DNA of 21,480 nt, taken from contig JBBBWG010001515.1 of NCBI GenBank assembly GCA_037176905.1, positions 13,641 to 35,120 on the forward strand. Direction: 5' to 3'. The DNA comes from Azolla pinnata. Its lineage: Eukaryota; Streptophyta; Polypodiopsida; Salviniales; Salviniaceae. Made by a program: the position numbers and the translations under genes. The notes below the pieces were generated by a model. That model made no database searches. It was not told the origin of the DNA and was given only the letters and a program-made list of their open reading frames with translations. Each line of letters begins with the position of its first letter. The first letter of the stretch is position 1. Shown here one piece after another: positions 7,704 through 17,000 of the stretch.

Positions 7704-8591
7704 ATGGCGGAGTTCCAGCAGCTCCTGTGGGCGCACGTGCGCCTCGCCGAGCTCCGCGACGCGCCGCACGTGCTCGCCCTCATCCAGCAGCTCGCCGCCT
7801 TCGAGCGCCTCTCAGAGATGTGCGTGGCCACGGTGCCGAAGCTCGAATCCTCGCTCTTCCGCCGCAACGGCGCCTCGAAACGCTTCACGGGGCCCTCCGT
7901 TCTCCTGCTCGAAGTCTCCAACAATCCTCCTGATGAAGCCCCGGAGAAGAAGAAGAAGAAGAAGAAGAAGAAGAAGGATGAGGCGGAGAAGAAGGAGGAG
8001 GAGGAGGAGGAGGAGGAGAAGAAGATCCCTGCCATGGATCATGGCGATATCCCTTCCGACGGCGACAAGAATCCGGAGATGAATCTTTCCGCTTGCCAAG
8101 ATCTGGAAGCCCTCTCCAAGAAGAACCCCGAAGAGGATCTCGTCGTCGACAAGATGGAGGAGGAGGAGGAGGAGGAGGAGAAGGAGGAGGAGGATCCCTA
8201 TCCTTTCCCCGAGATCACGCGAGAATTCGAGCTCCGCGCCCCCATCAAAGACAGCCAAGCCTTATCCTTCCGCTCCAGCGAAGATCGCATCGTCGCGGGC
8301 TTCGTCCTCTTCTTCCCCAACTACTCCACCTTCCTGGCGAAGCCCGGTTTCTACATCGAGGACCTCTACGTCCGAGAGTGCTTTCGGGGGTGCGGCTTCG
8401 GCTCGCTGCTGCTCAGAACCGTCGCGAAGCTCGCTGTGCAGCTCGGCTATGGCCGGGTAGAGTGGTGCGTGCTGGATTGGAATGTGAATGCCATCAAATT
8501 CTACGAAGGAATCGGCGCCAAAGTGATGCAGGAGTGGCGTATCTGCCGCCTCACTGGTGAAGCGCTCGACTCATGTGCCTCTCAAACCTAG
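7704..8591 (+). CDS. GNAT-family acetyltransferase, NATA1/NATA2-like (SSAT-related)
   Basis: Predicted to transfer acetyl from acetyl-CoA to the amino group of a small diamine or amino acid; Arabidopsis NATA1 acetylates ornithine and putrescine, and animal SSAT2 acetylates thialysine (family knowledge). The frame is a single exon of 295 residues with ATG in GCGATGG context. Residues 1-75 are the N-terminal part of the fold ('AELRDAPHVLALIQQLAAFERL', split here as AELRDAPHV 15-23 and IQQLAAFERL 27-36). 'FVLFFPNYSTF' is at 200-210, 'GFYIEDLYVRE' at 215-225, the acetyl-CoA loop RGCGFG (R-x-x-G-x-G) at 228-233, and 'VLDWNVNAIKFYE' ends near 268 with the likely catalytic Tyr267. Residues about 76-170 are a Lys/Glu-rich insertion absent from usual family members (typically 220-240 residues). 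No targeting signal is obvious; probably cytosolic. Substrate is not determinable from sequence. Confidence 0.93.
   Translation: MAEFQQLLWAHVRLAELRDAPHVLALIQQLAAFERLSEMCVATVPKLESSLFRRNGASKRFTGPSVLLLEVSNNPPDEAPEKKKKKKKKKKDEAEKKEEEEEEEEKKIPAMDHGDIPSDGDKNPEMNLSACQDLEALSKKNPEEDLVVDKMEEEEEEEEKEEEDPYPFPEITREFELRAPIKDSQALSFRSSEDRIVAGFVLFFPNYSTFLAKPGFYIEDLYVRECFRGCGFGSLLLRTVAKLAVQLGYGRVEWCVLDWNVNAIKFYEGIGAKVMQEWRICRLTGEALDSCASQT
7945..8190 (+). repeat. AAG/GAG triplet repeats coding a Lys/Glu insertion in the GNAT protein
   Basis: Triplet tracts of (AAG)n at about 7948-7975, (GAG)n at about 7995-8022 and (GAG)n at about 8155-8193 sit in frame and encode 10 Lys, then about 8 Glu, then about 8 Glu. 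Between them is ordinary polar sequence. The insertion lies between the N-terminal part of the fold and the strands leading into the acetyl-CoA site, where a surface loop is expected. Confidence 0.85.
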
Positions 8592-10440
8592 AAAGGAGAA
8601 GAGACATCGGTCGGGTTCTTTTGCACTACCTCTTATTAAGGTGCCTTGTTCTACCCCCCCCTCTTTAGATGCTGCTTGATCGCTCTTCATCATGGAAGGG
8701 AACGACAGAAAAGATCTTTGTTTCTTCGGATTGAATGCGATGATTTTGTTCATTGTCAGTTGTTGGGTTGTATCCCGGAAAGAACATTTACTGTTTTGTA
8801 GGTCAATGCATGTAAAACCCGGTTGTGATTTGTCTGTCGCGAGGGTTGCATGTCGGAAAAATTCTCGACACAAGTGGCTCTTGAACACGAGAGAAAACGA
8901 AACATGGTTTTGGGTTTTGTCAGACTCTATAATTTAAAACACAGATTAAAGAAGGTATCGTTTGAATGTGCTTTAGTTTTGTTACTACTATATGACAGGG
9001 CTCAATCATACCAGGCCTTTTCTTTGTGAGCAGAAAGAAGCGAAGCTTTCTGGCCCAAAGCTAGTTTTTAATGCTCATTGTAGTAAGTATTTGGTGTTTG
9101 AAATGCAAATCTTTGGTACTTCCATGGCTTGTGCGCGTGAACTATAGTTAAAGCAGATGAGATATCCTCAATGTACAAGCTGTTCAAACTTTCTTGCTCC
9201 TGTTTTCTAAAATGCCCAAATGTTAGCAACCAAGCGGTTTCATCATTGCTCTAGCTTTGTTTTCTTCTTGTTCAAAACCTAATAATCACACTTCTGTACT
9301 GAGATCTGTAAAAGCAATTTATGAAAGTCCTGCTTCTTGGCATTACAATTCCGCCCTTATTAGGGTAAATACCTCTCCGGCAACAAGCCTATTGTCGAGC
9401 TGTGAAGATAACAATTGGTTGATGTGGCCAAACAGTGTAATGAAGAAAGTTTTACTTCATTATCAGTGGTGCTGATTAGCTGTGGTGCTTATTCCAGCTC
9501 AATTAATCTCCTTTTTAGTGGTAATACTAACTCTTCTCATTGAACCAGTATTGATTCACTATGGTGTTTATGACTGACCTGTTGTTAGAGTGATCATACT
9601 TCGCATGTTTGGTTTTCTATCCAAAATAATAAAATGAACACACTAACCTCATCTGATCAATCAAATTGTATTGGATTCTAAACTGTACTCATTAAGGCAT
9701 GAATATCTTTGTCAGGCTTTCCATGTTTGCCTGATAAAATAAATCTGTCAGAGCAATCATAATTATTATGATTTTAATGTTTATTCGTCATTCCATATTT
9801 TACATCTGCTTTCATGAATGCGTGCGGTTGATCATAAACAACAGATTTTTTTTAGTGTACCAATATTGGGGGTAAATATATTCTCCAAACTGCTCAATTC
9901 AAAATTTGAACATCAAAACTGCATTCTGATTTATTAAATTCTCAACCAAATACATTCTGATTAATCTAAGATCGATCCAATTAAATAAATGAAGCTTATG
10001 TGTATTGGGAGATGTGTACGTTGTGTTGCAAATGCTATGTCCGAAGTAATGACGGATTTACAATATTGATTGAATTTGAGAAGATCTTCCAGGATAAATG
10101 AAGTAATACATTGCTTGAAATAAATAGCAAATCTTCTTGCATCCACAGATATCTATGCAAGTCCGTTTGAAGACATGAATGACTATGAGATGATGGGGAC
10201 AGCAAGATGAAAGACATAAAATTGACGAAGGAACAACAGAAGTTCATTCTTCTAAGTAACACCATGCCTCTTCATCAATGAAATGATAAAGACACGATTC
10301 TGAATGTTGATGCACTTACCACACTTAGCTTGATCCAATTTCACAGATCAATAGAAAGGAGCTCGAACCAAAAAAAATGTCGATCCTCCATACAACTACC
10401 AAAACTCTTGCTAAATGTTTTAAAATATGGTTTTCGCAAT
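8592..10440. other. Intergenic AT-rich stretch, no gene seen
   Basis: About 1.85 kb lie between the 3' ends of two convergent genes. The longest ORFs are under 110 codons, have no recognisable domain, and base composition is AT-rich unlike the neighbouring coding exons. Possible poly(A) signals such as AATAAA occur near 9630 and 9740, far from the GNAT stop. I see nothing else that I can support. Confidence 0.6.
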
Positions 10441-10940
10441 TTGATGATTATCCACAAGATCTCCAATTAAGGGAACCCACAACTTCGTGCAAAAATGGCA
10501 ACGGCATCTAAATTCAATCTGAGAAAAAGATTGAATCATAGAGACAAATGGTTTATTTAATAGGATTCCCCTGTTTGCACAAATACAAAAACACCCAAAA
10601 AATTATTGCTGCAATTCTGTGTATGTATGATCCATAAATCTCTAATTAAGATACTTCATACAAAACAGTAATGCCGTTTGAGATTTGGTATGAGAAAAAG
10701 ATCGGATCGAAGAGCAAAATGTGTACAGCACGCTGTCGTCCATAGAATTCCCCTTTTTGCTCTAATAAAAATGAACCAAGAATGACTATTGCTGCAAATC
10801 CGCAAAATTTCACAAGATATCCATTTAAGATACCGAGGGGGACTTGTACAAAACGGTAAAGGCTGTGTTAGTTTGATATGAGTTCCAATCAATTCAATGC
10901 TTTTGACTCAATGGAACTCCCCTGCCTGTATACTCGCTAT
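10440..10940. repeat. ~179-bp imperfect tandem repeat, three copies
   Basis: Three related blocks align. Landmarks are AATTAAG/AATTAAG/ATTTAAG at 10465, 10644 and 10823 (179 bp apart each time), preceded by ATCCA(C/T)AA-like text and followed by an ACTTC/ACTTG..CAAAA.GG(C/T)AA string. A second landmark, ATTCCCC or ACTCCCC, falls at 10565, 10747 and 10916. Copies differ by substitutions and small indels. The last copy runs to the stop codon of the ICMT-like gene, so its 3' UTR is made of this repeat. Confidence 0.75.
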
Positions 10941-12230
10941 CTAATACACTAACCAGAAAAACTTGTATTTCACCTTGTCTTTATAAGCTTGGTACTGCCC
11001 TGGGAAAGCTTTCTCGAGCAAGCTCTCCTCGATGTCTGCCCGCCGTTGATAGTAAAGCAGCGACGCGGCGAGCAGGAGCGCCAGGCTCCAATACGCTCTC
11101 AAAGCGATGGAATACCCGGCAAAGAGCAGCATAAAGCTCGCGTAGATGGGATGCCGCACGAATCGATACGGCCCAAACACGACAATCGCCGTCGGGTCCA
11201 TGAACTTGTCGGAGTACTTGCTCAAGAAATACGTGGCGGCGTAATGCAAGACGGCAGAGAAGGCGACGAAGGCGGCGGCGATCTGGCTGGGCAAATGCCA
11301 ATTCCACGCGAAGTAGAGATTCGGCCCTTCGAAGGCCGCGATCCAGTGGCCCAGCACGATGCTGGCCACGAAAGCTACCTGCGCATTTCGAGGCGGGGAG
11401 CTCGACCACTGCCTCTCCCGCGGCGGGATCGGGTTCAATTCGAGGTATCGGCCATACCTCACGATCGCGGAGACGAGGAACGTGTACATGTAAGCGAAGA
11501 AGAGGGTGAGAGGCCAACCTTCGATGTAGCCGTTGCGGAGGCCGAGCGGAACGAGGATGAGCCAGGTGAGGGCCCCCGCGAGGGCGACGAGCTGCTCCCT
11601 TTCCTTCGCCGATCGATCCTTCTTCTTGACGCTCGTCCTCTTCCTCGCGCCGGGACCTGCGGCGATGGCGAGCCACAGCGACCACAACCCTAACGCCACG
11701 GCCGTCGGAAGCGGCCACACGACCAGGAACCAGCTTGCGTACGTCCAGGAGGAGGGATGAAGCAACGCCTGGCAGGCGGCTCTCGCCGCCGCCAGGCAGA
11801 CAGCTCCGATCGCGGCCCATTTCGTAACCCTAATCGGGGTCAGGAGCCCCAGAGAGGCGCTGAGCAGAACCTGCACGCTGCCTCCGCCTTCCTCTCTTCT
11901 TTCCTCCCGAGTTTTCCCTCCGATGACGATCTCGTCCTCGCTCTCGACGGCAGGAGGCGAGGCGGCGGGCCCGTCGGGAGCTCCGTGTTCCGCGTACAGC
12001 GCTTCGGAGCGAACTCTGTCCCTGTCCCTGTCCCTGTCCCTGTCCTTCTGCCTCCCGGGAAGGGGCGATGGAGAAAGCCGGAGCTTGCGGGGTCGACCTG
12101 AAGCGGCGGCGAGGCCGAAGAAGGAGGAGGAGGCGGAAGGAAGGGAAGGCGAGGAAGGCGACGGTCGTCTTCTTCCGTCTCTGCAGAGAGCGCAGGTCGA
12201 AGCTGTGGCCATCGCCATCGCCATCGCCAT
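10941..12230 (-). CDS. Predicted plastid membrane protein with ICMT/PEMT-like methyltransferase C-terminus
   Basis: A single-exon frame of 429 residues with a true ATG at 12230 and three further in-frame ATGs (codons 3, 5, 7). Residues 1-75 are Ser/Ala/Arg-rich with few acids until a (Asp-Arg)n run at 63-72, typical of a chloroplast transit peptide. Hydrophobic spans lie at about 137-158, 163-191, 213-231, 238-258, 284-300, 314-336 and 362-395. The C-terminal part has GPYRFVRHPIYASF (353-366), an E-E pair at 401-402 and 'FPGQYQAYKDKV' (408-419), the pattern of isoprenylcysteine carboxyl methyltransferase and phospholipid N-methyltransferase relatives, where the RHP and the downstream Glu help bind S-adenosylmethionine. 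The substrate is unknown; plant homologues are often only annotated as methyltransferase-like. High GC at the 5' end falls toward the 3' end. Confidence 0.82.
   Translation of the reverse strand: MAMAMAMATASTCALCRDGRRRPSPSSPSLPSASSSFFGLAAASGRPRKLRLSPSPLPGRQKDRDRDRDRDRVRSEALYAEHGAPDGPAASPPAVESEDEIVIGGKTREERREEGGGSVQVLLSASLGLLTPIRVTKWAAIGAVCLAAARAACQALLHPSSWTYASWFLVVWPLPTAVALGLWSLWLAIAAGPGARKRTSVKKKDRSAKEREQLVALAGALTWLILVPLGLRNGYIEGWPLTLFFAYMYTFLVSAIVRYGRYLELNPIPPRERQWSSSPPRNAQVAFVASIVLGHWIAAFEGPNLYFAWNWHLPSQIAAAFVAFSAVLHYAATYFLSKYSDKFMDPTAIVVFGPYRFVRHPIYASFMLLFAGYSIALRAYWSLALLLAASLLYYQRRADIEESLLEKAFPGQYQAYKDKVKYKFFWLVY
12013..12047 (-). repeat. In-frame hexamer repeat coding (Asp-Arg)n
   Basis: On the plus strand CTGTCC is repeated about five times; on the coding strand it gives alternating Asp and Arg at residues about 63-72 of the ICMT-like protein. 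It lies at the end of the predicted transit peptide, so length changes would be tolerated. Confidence 0.85.
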
Positions 12231-12309
12231 CGCCGAAGAAGGTCCGAAGGTTTTCTCTCTGTGTTTCTTTCGAGTTTCTATGTTTTGTTCTTCACTGACC
12301 GAAAGTGGT

Positions 12310-12340
12310 CACAAGTTCGAGTCCCACCAAACACCATTTT
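12310..12340 (+). other. tRNA/SINE-like B-box fragment
   Basis: CACAAGTTCGAGTCCCACC starting near 12310 resembles the T-arm and B-box of tRNAs and tRNA-derived SINEs, and a T5 run that could end polymerase III transcripts follows near 12337. There is no full tRNA upstream. It is best seen as a SINE or tRNA relic in the upstream region of the ICMT-like gene. Confidence 0.3.
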
Positions 12341-12392
12341 TGGGCAAACAAAAATGGGAGAAGAAAACAATTAAAAAGATTGAGAGGAAATG

Positions 12393-12420
12393 CTTCTTCT
12401 TCTTCTTCTTCTTCTTCTTC
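12393..12420. repeat. CTT microsatellite
   Basis: A (CTT)n run of about nine copies, about 165 bp upstream of the ICMT-like start codon (GAA on the gene's sense strand). Confidence 0.9.
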
Positions 12421-12448
12421 TGTATAAGTCATAGAGGGACCTGGGAAA

Positions 12449-12494
12449 GGGTTTAGGGTTTAGGGTTCTAGGGTTCTAGGGATCAGGGTTTTGG
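12449..12494 (-). promoter_or_regulatory. Telo-box cluster upstream of the ICMT-like gene
   Basis: GGGTTTAGGGTTTAGGG followed by TTCTAGGG twice gives, on the minus strand, two adjacent AAACCCTAAA telo-boxes with variant copies. It lies 220-265 bp upstream of the start codon at 12230, in the expected promoter region. Confidence 0.55.
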
Positions 12495-12499
12495 GTCAG

Positions 12500-14016
12500 G
12501 CACGTGTTTTTCGAGGCTTTTCACAGAGCATTGCATTGGCAAGCTTGACTGATAATCAGCTTAGTCGACGTTTTTCGGGGTGTGGTCAGAACATGCGTTC
12601 TTTCGGGGGCGCTGCTAAGCTCGAGCTATGAGCAAGCTTTGGCTAGCTAGCTGCTGAAATGAGCCTTGTTCTGGTTTAAGCTGCTAAGTAGTTCCTTTTA
12701 CTTAGGTCTTCTGTGTCGAGAGGAAGCGATTCCATGCTCGAACGCACGCTTAGCAAACTCTGGTACTCTTCTTCTGATCGATCGTGCAAGCGGTTCCCAG
12801 CTCTAGGGGGTTTTGCTTCGTTTCCGAAAATGCTCAACGAAATCTCTGTCGAGCAGCGTAATCGTGTATATCCCCCATGTCTCCAAAAGACCCTGTAATC
12901 CGAGAAATAGAAAGGCAAGTTGCGTGCTCGATTGTAGATGCGGTGTAGCAACAAGTGTTGAGCTTCCTACATACAAATGGTCGAAGATCGAAAGGTTTTC
13001 GATGCTTGAATTCAACCAATCCAAAAAGCAAAGCAAATCACCCCCCCCGTATCGGGAAAACAGAACGGTAGCGAGTGCTTGATCGCAGACGAGGTGTAGC
13101 AACAAAGCTTTGACTTCTGCAATTGCTCGAATCGAGATTATTGTCGATGCACGAACCAAAGCGATTCGAGCCATTTGAAACTGCCATTGAGCTGCAATTT
13201 CAAGCTGCATAACGATTCACTGTCTATACTCTAAGTGTTCACACCATAGGGTCAGCTATGGTCAGCTATGGTCAGCTGTTTGTGGGCTAGTTCATTTACA
13301 AAGGGGCGAGGATTGAAGCTTTACATCGACAACAACAAAGGAAACCATACTTGAAATCTAAGCCAAAGAACCAAATCAAGGCAAAAACACAGATCAACAC
13401 CCAAACCAAACCAAACCCAACAAAACCGCGAACAAAAACATTTTGAGCCATGAAACCTGCAGTTTCCAGTTCAGTTCCAGCCCCAGCCAAAAACTACTCC
13501 TGAGCCCCTGTGAAAAAAACATACAAGGCGAATCGATGCGCTCATCACATGCAGCGAACGTCTTCGTTCCATTGCCCCCACGGTTGGGAAACAAAACCGT
13601 TTCGCGCCGAAGAACAAACAAACAAACAAAAAGAACTAACCAGATGATGAGTTTGAAGAGCTCCCAAAAAAACCAAATGAGATTGTGCCGGAATTTCAGA
13701 GCAATGTAATTACAACATGCTAATAATGTACAAAGCCCGCAACCCACAAGACCCGCCTGCGCTTACACCGCAATGTGCCTCATCTTCCGATAGCTTGAAA
13801 GGCTCGAAAAATTTCCAGGCTTCAGATGAGAACAAAAGCATTAGAGAGAGGTTAGCTTCTTCTTCTTCTTCTTCTTCTTCTTCTTTTGTCGGAAAGGCTG
13901 AGCAATGTTAGTATACATCAAATGGAGGAGGAGATGCCGCAGGTATACGTACACACACACACACACATACATACATATACATATACATATACATATATAT
14001 ACCCTTCTTCAAGTGC
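12500..14016. other. Intergenic stretch, no gene seen; two-copy repeat and 3' flank of the ARF gene
   Basis: No ORF here has a recognisable domain. A diverged duplication places GGTGTAGCAACAA at 12942 and 13093 (151 bp apart) with related flanks (GTGCTTGAT..CAGA and TTCGATGC/GTCGATGC). TATGGTCAGC-like 11-bp units are repeated three times at 13250-13280. A GCAAT/ACCAAACC-rich stretch is at 13330-13440, and a (TTC)n run is at 13856-13885. The right part presumably includes the ARF 3' UTR. Confidence 0.5.
13942..14002. repeat. Alternating purine-pyrimidine (CA)n/(TA)n tract in the ARF 3' flank
   Basis: GTATACGTACACACAC continues into CATACATA and ATATAC units for 60 bp, starting only 15 bp beyond the ARF stop codon, so it is most likely transcribed in the 3' UTR. 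Such tracts can form Z-DNA or be length-variable. Confidence 0.85.
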
Positions 14017-17000
14017 TTATGGTTCCTTCCAGACATGGCACTCCTCCGAGCTGCCACTTGTTGGCTGCTGCAATGGCAGAGTGCTGATTTGCTCCAATCC
14101 TTCCTGGTTCATTTCTAGAACTTGGGAAGTCGAAAGAATCTTGATAGCTCGGGCACAGCTCACAAATTCCCTGAAGTGCGGAAAAGACGAGATCAGATCT
14201 TAGGATCGCGCACTTTAATGCCAAAACCCTAGTCACCCTACACAAATTTCTATTTCCCAATCCAATCGACTCGTCGATAGCATGGTGAGAGCACATATCC
14301 ACATCCAATTTGATAAGGATAAAGGTCTTCCGATTGTGCTTTCACCATTGCCAATGTAAAGCCTAATCTGGTCCATGCAAGATTTATCCAGATGCCAATT
14401 GATTAAAAAAAGAACATAGGCTAAACCATATCCACATCCGATCTGATGAGAATGAGATCTGGTATTGTGCTTTCATCATTGCAGATGTAAAACCCTAATC
14501 ACCATGTAAGTTCCAATTCAAAGCAAATTGATCCATCACAAACATGGTATAAAGCACATCCGATCGGGGAAGAACTCAAATTTCCATTAGCATTTTATTA
14601 GGAATAAAAAAGGATGGGGGTATTTTGTTTACTTACTCCCAGGGATCATCTCCAACCAACAGAATGTCTCCAACATTGTCGACAAAAACTAATTGCCAGT
14701 ATGATCTCTGGGGCTCCTCTAATTGACCTTCCATATTGAACATGTGAGCAAGCTCCCGGCGCAGCTCGCTGTAGCTCTTCAATCTCGAGAGATCGATCGA
14801 CCTTCCCACAGACCCTGACTTATGAACCTGCAATACTCATCCAGCATATGTTTTCGCAGAAAAGGGAACTCCTTCAGATTAACTTTTAAAGGATGTGAGT
14901 TTCAATCAAAATTTTCTAAAACTATTTTGGGCAACAAGCTAACAGCAATGCTATGAAAACTGAAAAAAAAAAGCTGCTCCTCAAAGAAAACAATCACTCC
15001 TGTGGCTACTTTTGAGGGTTGGGTGGGTTCATCAAACTTTGCATATGGCAAACAAGTTCCATAGCAACAAGGCTGAAAAACTGAAAAGAGAAAAAGTCTG
15101 CTTCTCAAGAAAATAGAATACCTTTGTGAATGTCCGGACAGGGGGTGCGGCCACCGGCGACCAATGACTACTACAAGATCTTTGCAAGGCATGCTCATCC
15201 AGCACTCCATTTGCCATAAATGCAGGGGTCCCATGAGCTCCTCCATCTGGGGTGGTAGACGTGAATGATCCATTCGAAGATGAGAAGGAACCCACCACCG
15301 CCTCGTTTAGTCCTTGAGGTTGCAGCTCGTTGTTTGAGCTACTCAGCCTTGCTTGTTGTAATGAGGCAGAAGCATTTGGCACAAGCAAAGGGCTATTATT
15401 ATCTGTTTGTTCCATCAAGCCCACCCAAGATGTTAAAAACTGAAGGAAAAAAGGAAAAAACAAAACATAATCTTACAAGATATGAAGTCATGCCAAGGGG
15501 ATTAACAAATTTAATGCTAAAGAAGGTTAACCGACATTCATAGGAAGTTTGTAAAATTTTTGTCATATACACTGTTAGCTATGTTTCTTTTATCCAAACA
15601 GATGTCCTCCCAAATAGCTAGCATGCATGTACAAGTACCAACCTAAGGTCTCTGGGGGATGAGGGTATGAACATGATGTGACAGCGGACGATGATGTATC
15701 GGAATGCCCAATTTGAACCGCTGATACCATAGGTGATTCACATTGAGTAGGCTCTCTGGGAAGAGAGCACCAATTTCCAGTTAGCTGTGATTCCATTTGG
15801 GCTAGGTTAGACAAAAACTCCTGTGAATGATGATGAGATCGTACGGTTTGCAGTTGTGGCAGCGTTTTCGGATGCAATTGCGTTTGAGGCTGGGGTTGGA
15901 GATGGAGCTGTGAGTGTGGCGGTTGCTGTAGTTGCTGTTGCCAATGTGGCATTTGAACCATACTCTGGTTGGTATGGAGCATGCTAGAAAGCTGCCCACT
16001 ATCCTCGATCACCAGATGACTTCTTACAGCTAAATTGCCTTGGGCACTTGCATATGGATTTACACTGCCTGAGGACGAAGTCCCAGGGTTTGCATCTGTC
16101 TCTGAAGCTGGCACGGCAATGCAAACATTGGTTGGTAGTTGTGCACCAGCTTGCAGTAGATTCGAAGGTACAGAAGGCGTTTTTTGAGCTTGCTTATGTC
16201 TTTGTAGTGGAGGCTGATTCGGACGTGATACCGAGGGTGTTTGGGGTAGAGGCTGATTTGTATGCGATACCGAGGGTGTTTGGGGTGGAGGCTGATCCGT
16301 ATGCGACACCAAGGGTGTCTGGGTTGAAGGCTGATTCGCATGTGATACCGAAGAGGCTTGTAGCGGAGATGGATTCGCCAAGGGTGTCTGGAGCAAAGGC
16401 GGATTCATCTGCGATACCAACGGTGTTTGTACTGGAATCTGTTTGGCATGCGATGATACCAACGGCGGGGGTTGTGTGGCATGAGATGATACTGCATCAT
16501 GCGGTTGCTCTTGGCGATGCCGTTGCTGATGGTGCTGCTGAATTTGTGAAGGGTAAAGGTGCTGGCTGGCTGATTGGCTGCTTTGGAGGTGGGATTGTGG
16601 CAAGGGAGGGTAATTGGCTTGTAGTAGAAGGCTAGGTGATTGTGAATGTGATACCACTAACTGCCCCTGTACTTGTGCTTGTGTTGATGGTAGAGAGCCT
16701 ACTGGCATCGGCATCTGTAGCTGATGATTTTGGAAAAAGCCTTGCTGTATATGACTGCTTGGCTGTGGCCAAATTCCCTGAGGCTGTAGCTCTTGTTGCT
16801 GGAGTGCATGCTGCATTGACATTTGTATTGCTGGTACCCTCGATACATCCACCGCCCTATATGTTTGGTGGAGAGGATCATACATCTCTGGTTTGGTTGG
16901 ATCAGCTCCTTGCTGGAAATGAATCCATGAGGACTCCCCGCCTACACCTTGGAAAGTCGATCCATTCTCTCGTTGAGGCCATGTCAGGCACCTTCTCATG

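Noticed and set aside
15403..15440. Alternative acceptor at 15440 extending ARF exon 13 with [12 protein letters not shown]
   Set aside because: It needs a phase-0 donor at the end of exon 12, and the only good junction there (TTAG before GTTGGT) is phase 1; joining them gives an early stop. The acceptor before 15402 keeps frame.
16048..16635. 195-codon plus-strand ORF opposite the ARF middle exon
   Set aside because: Shadow of the minus-strand 39-bp coding repeat; the minus strand has clear ARF homology and phase-consistent exons.
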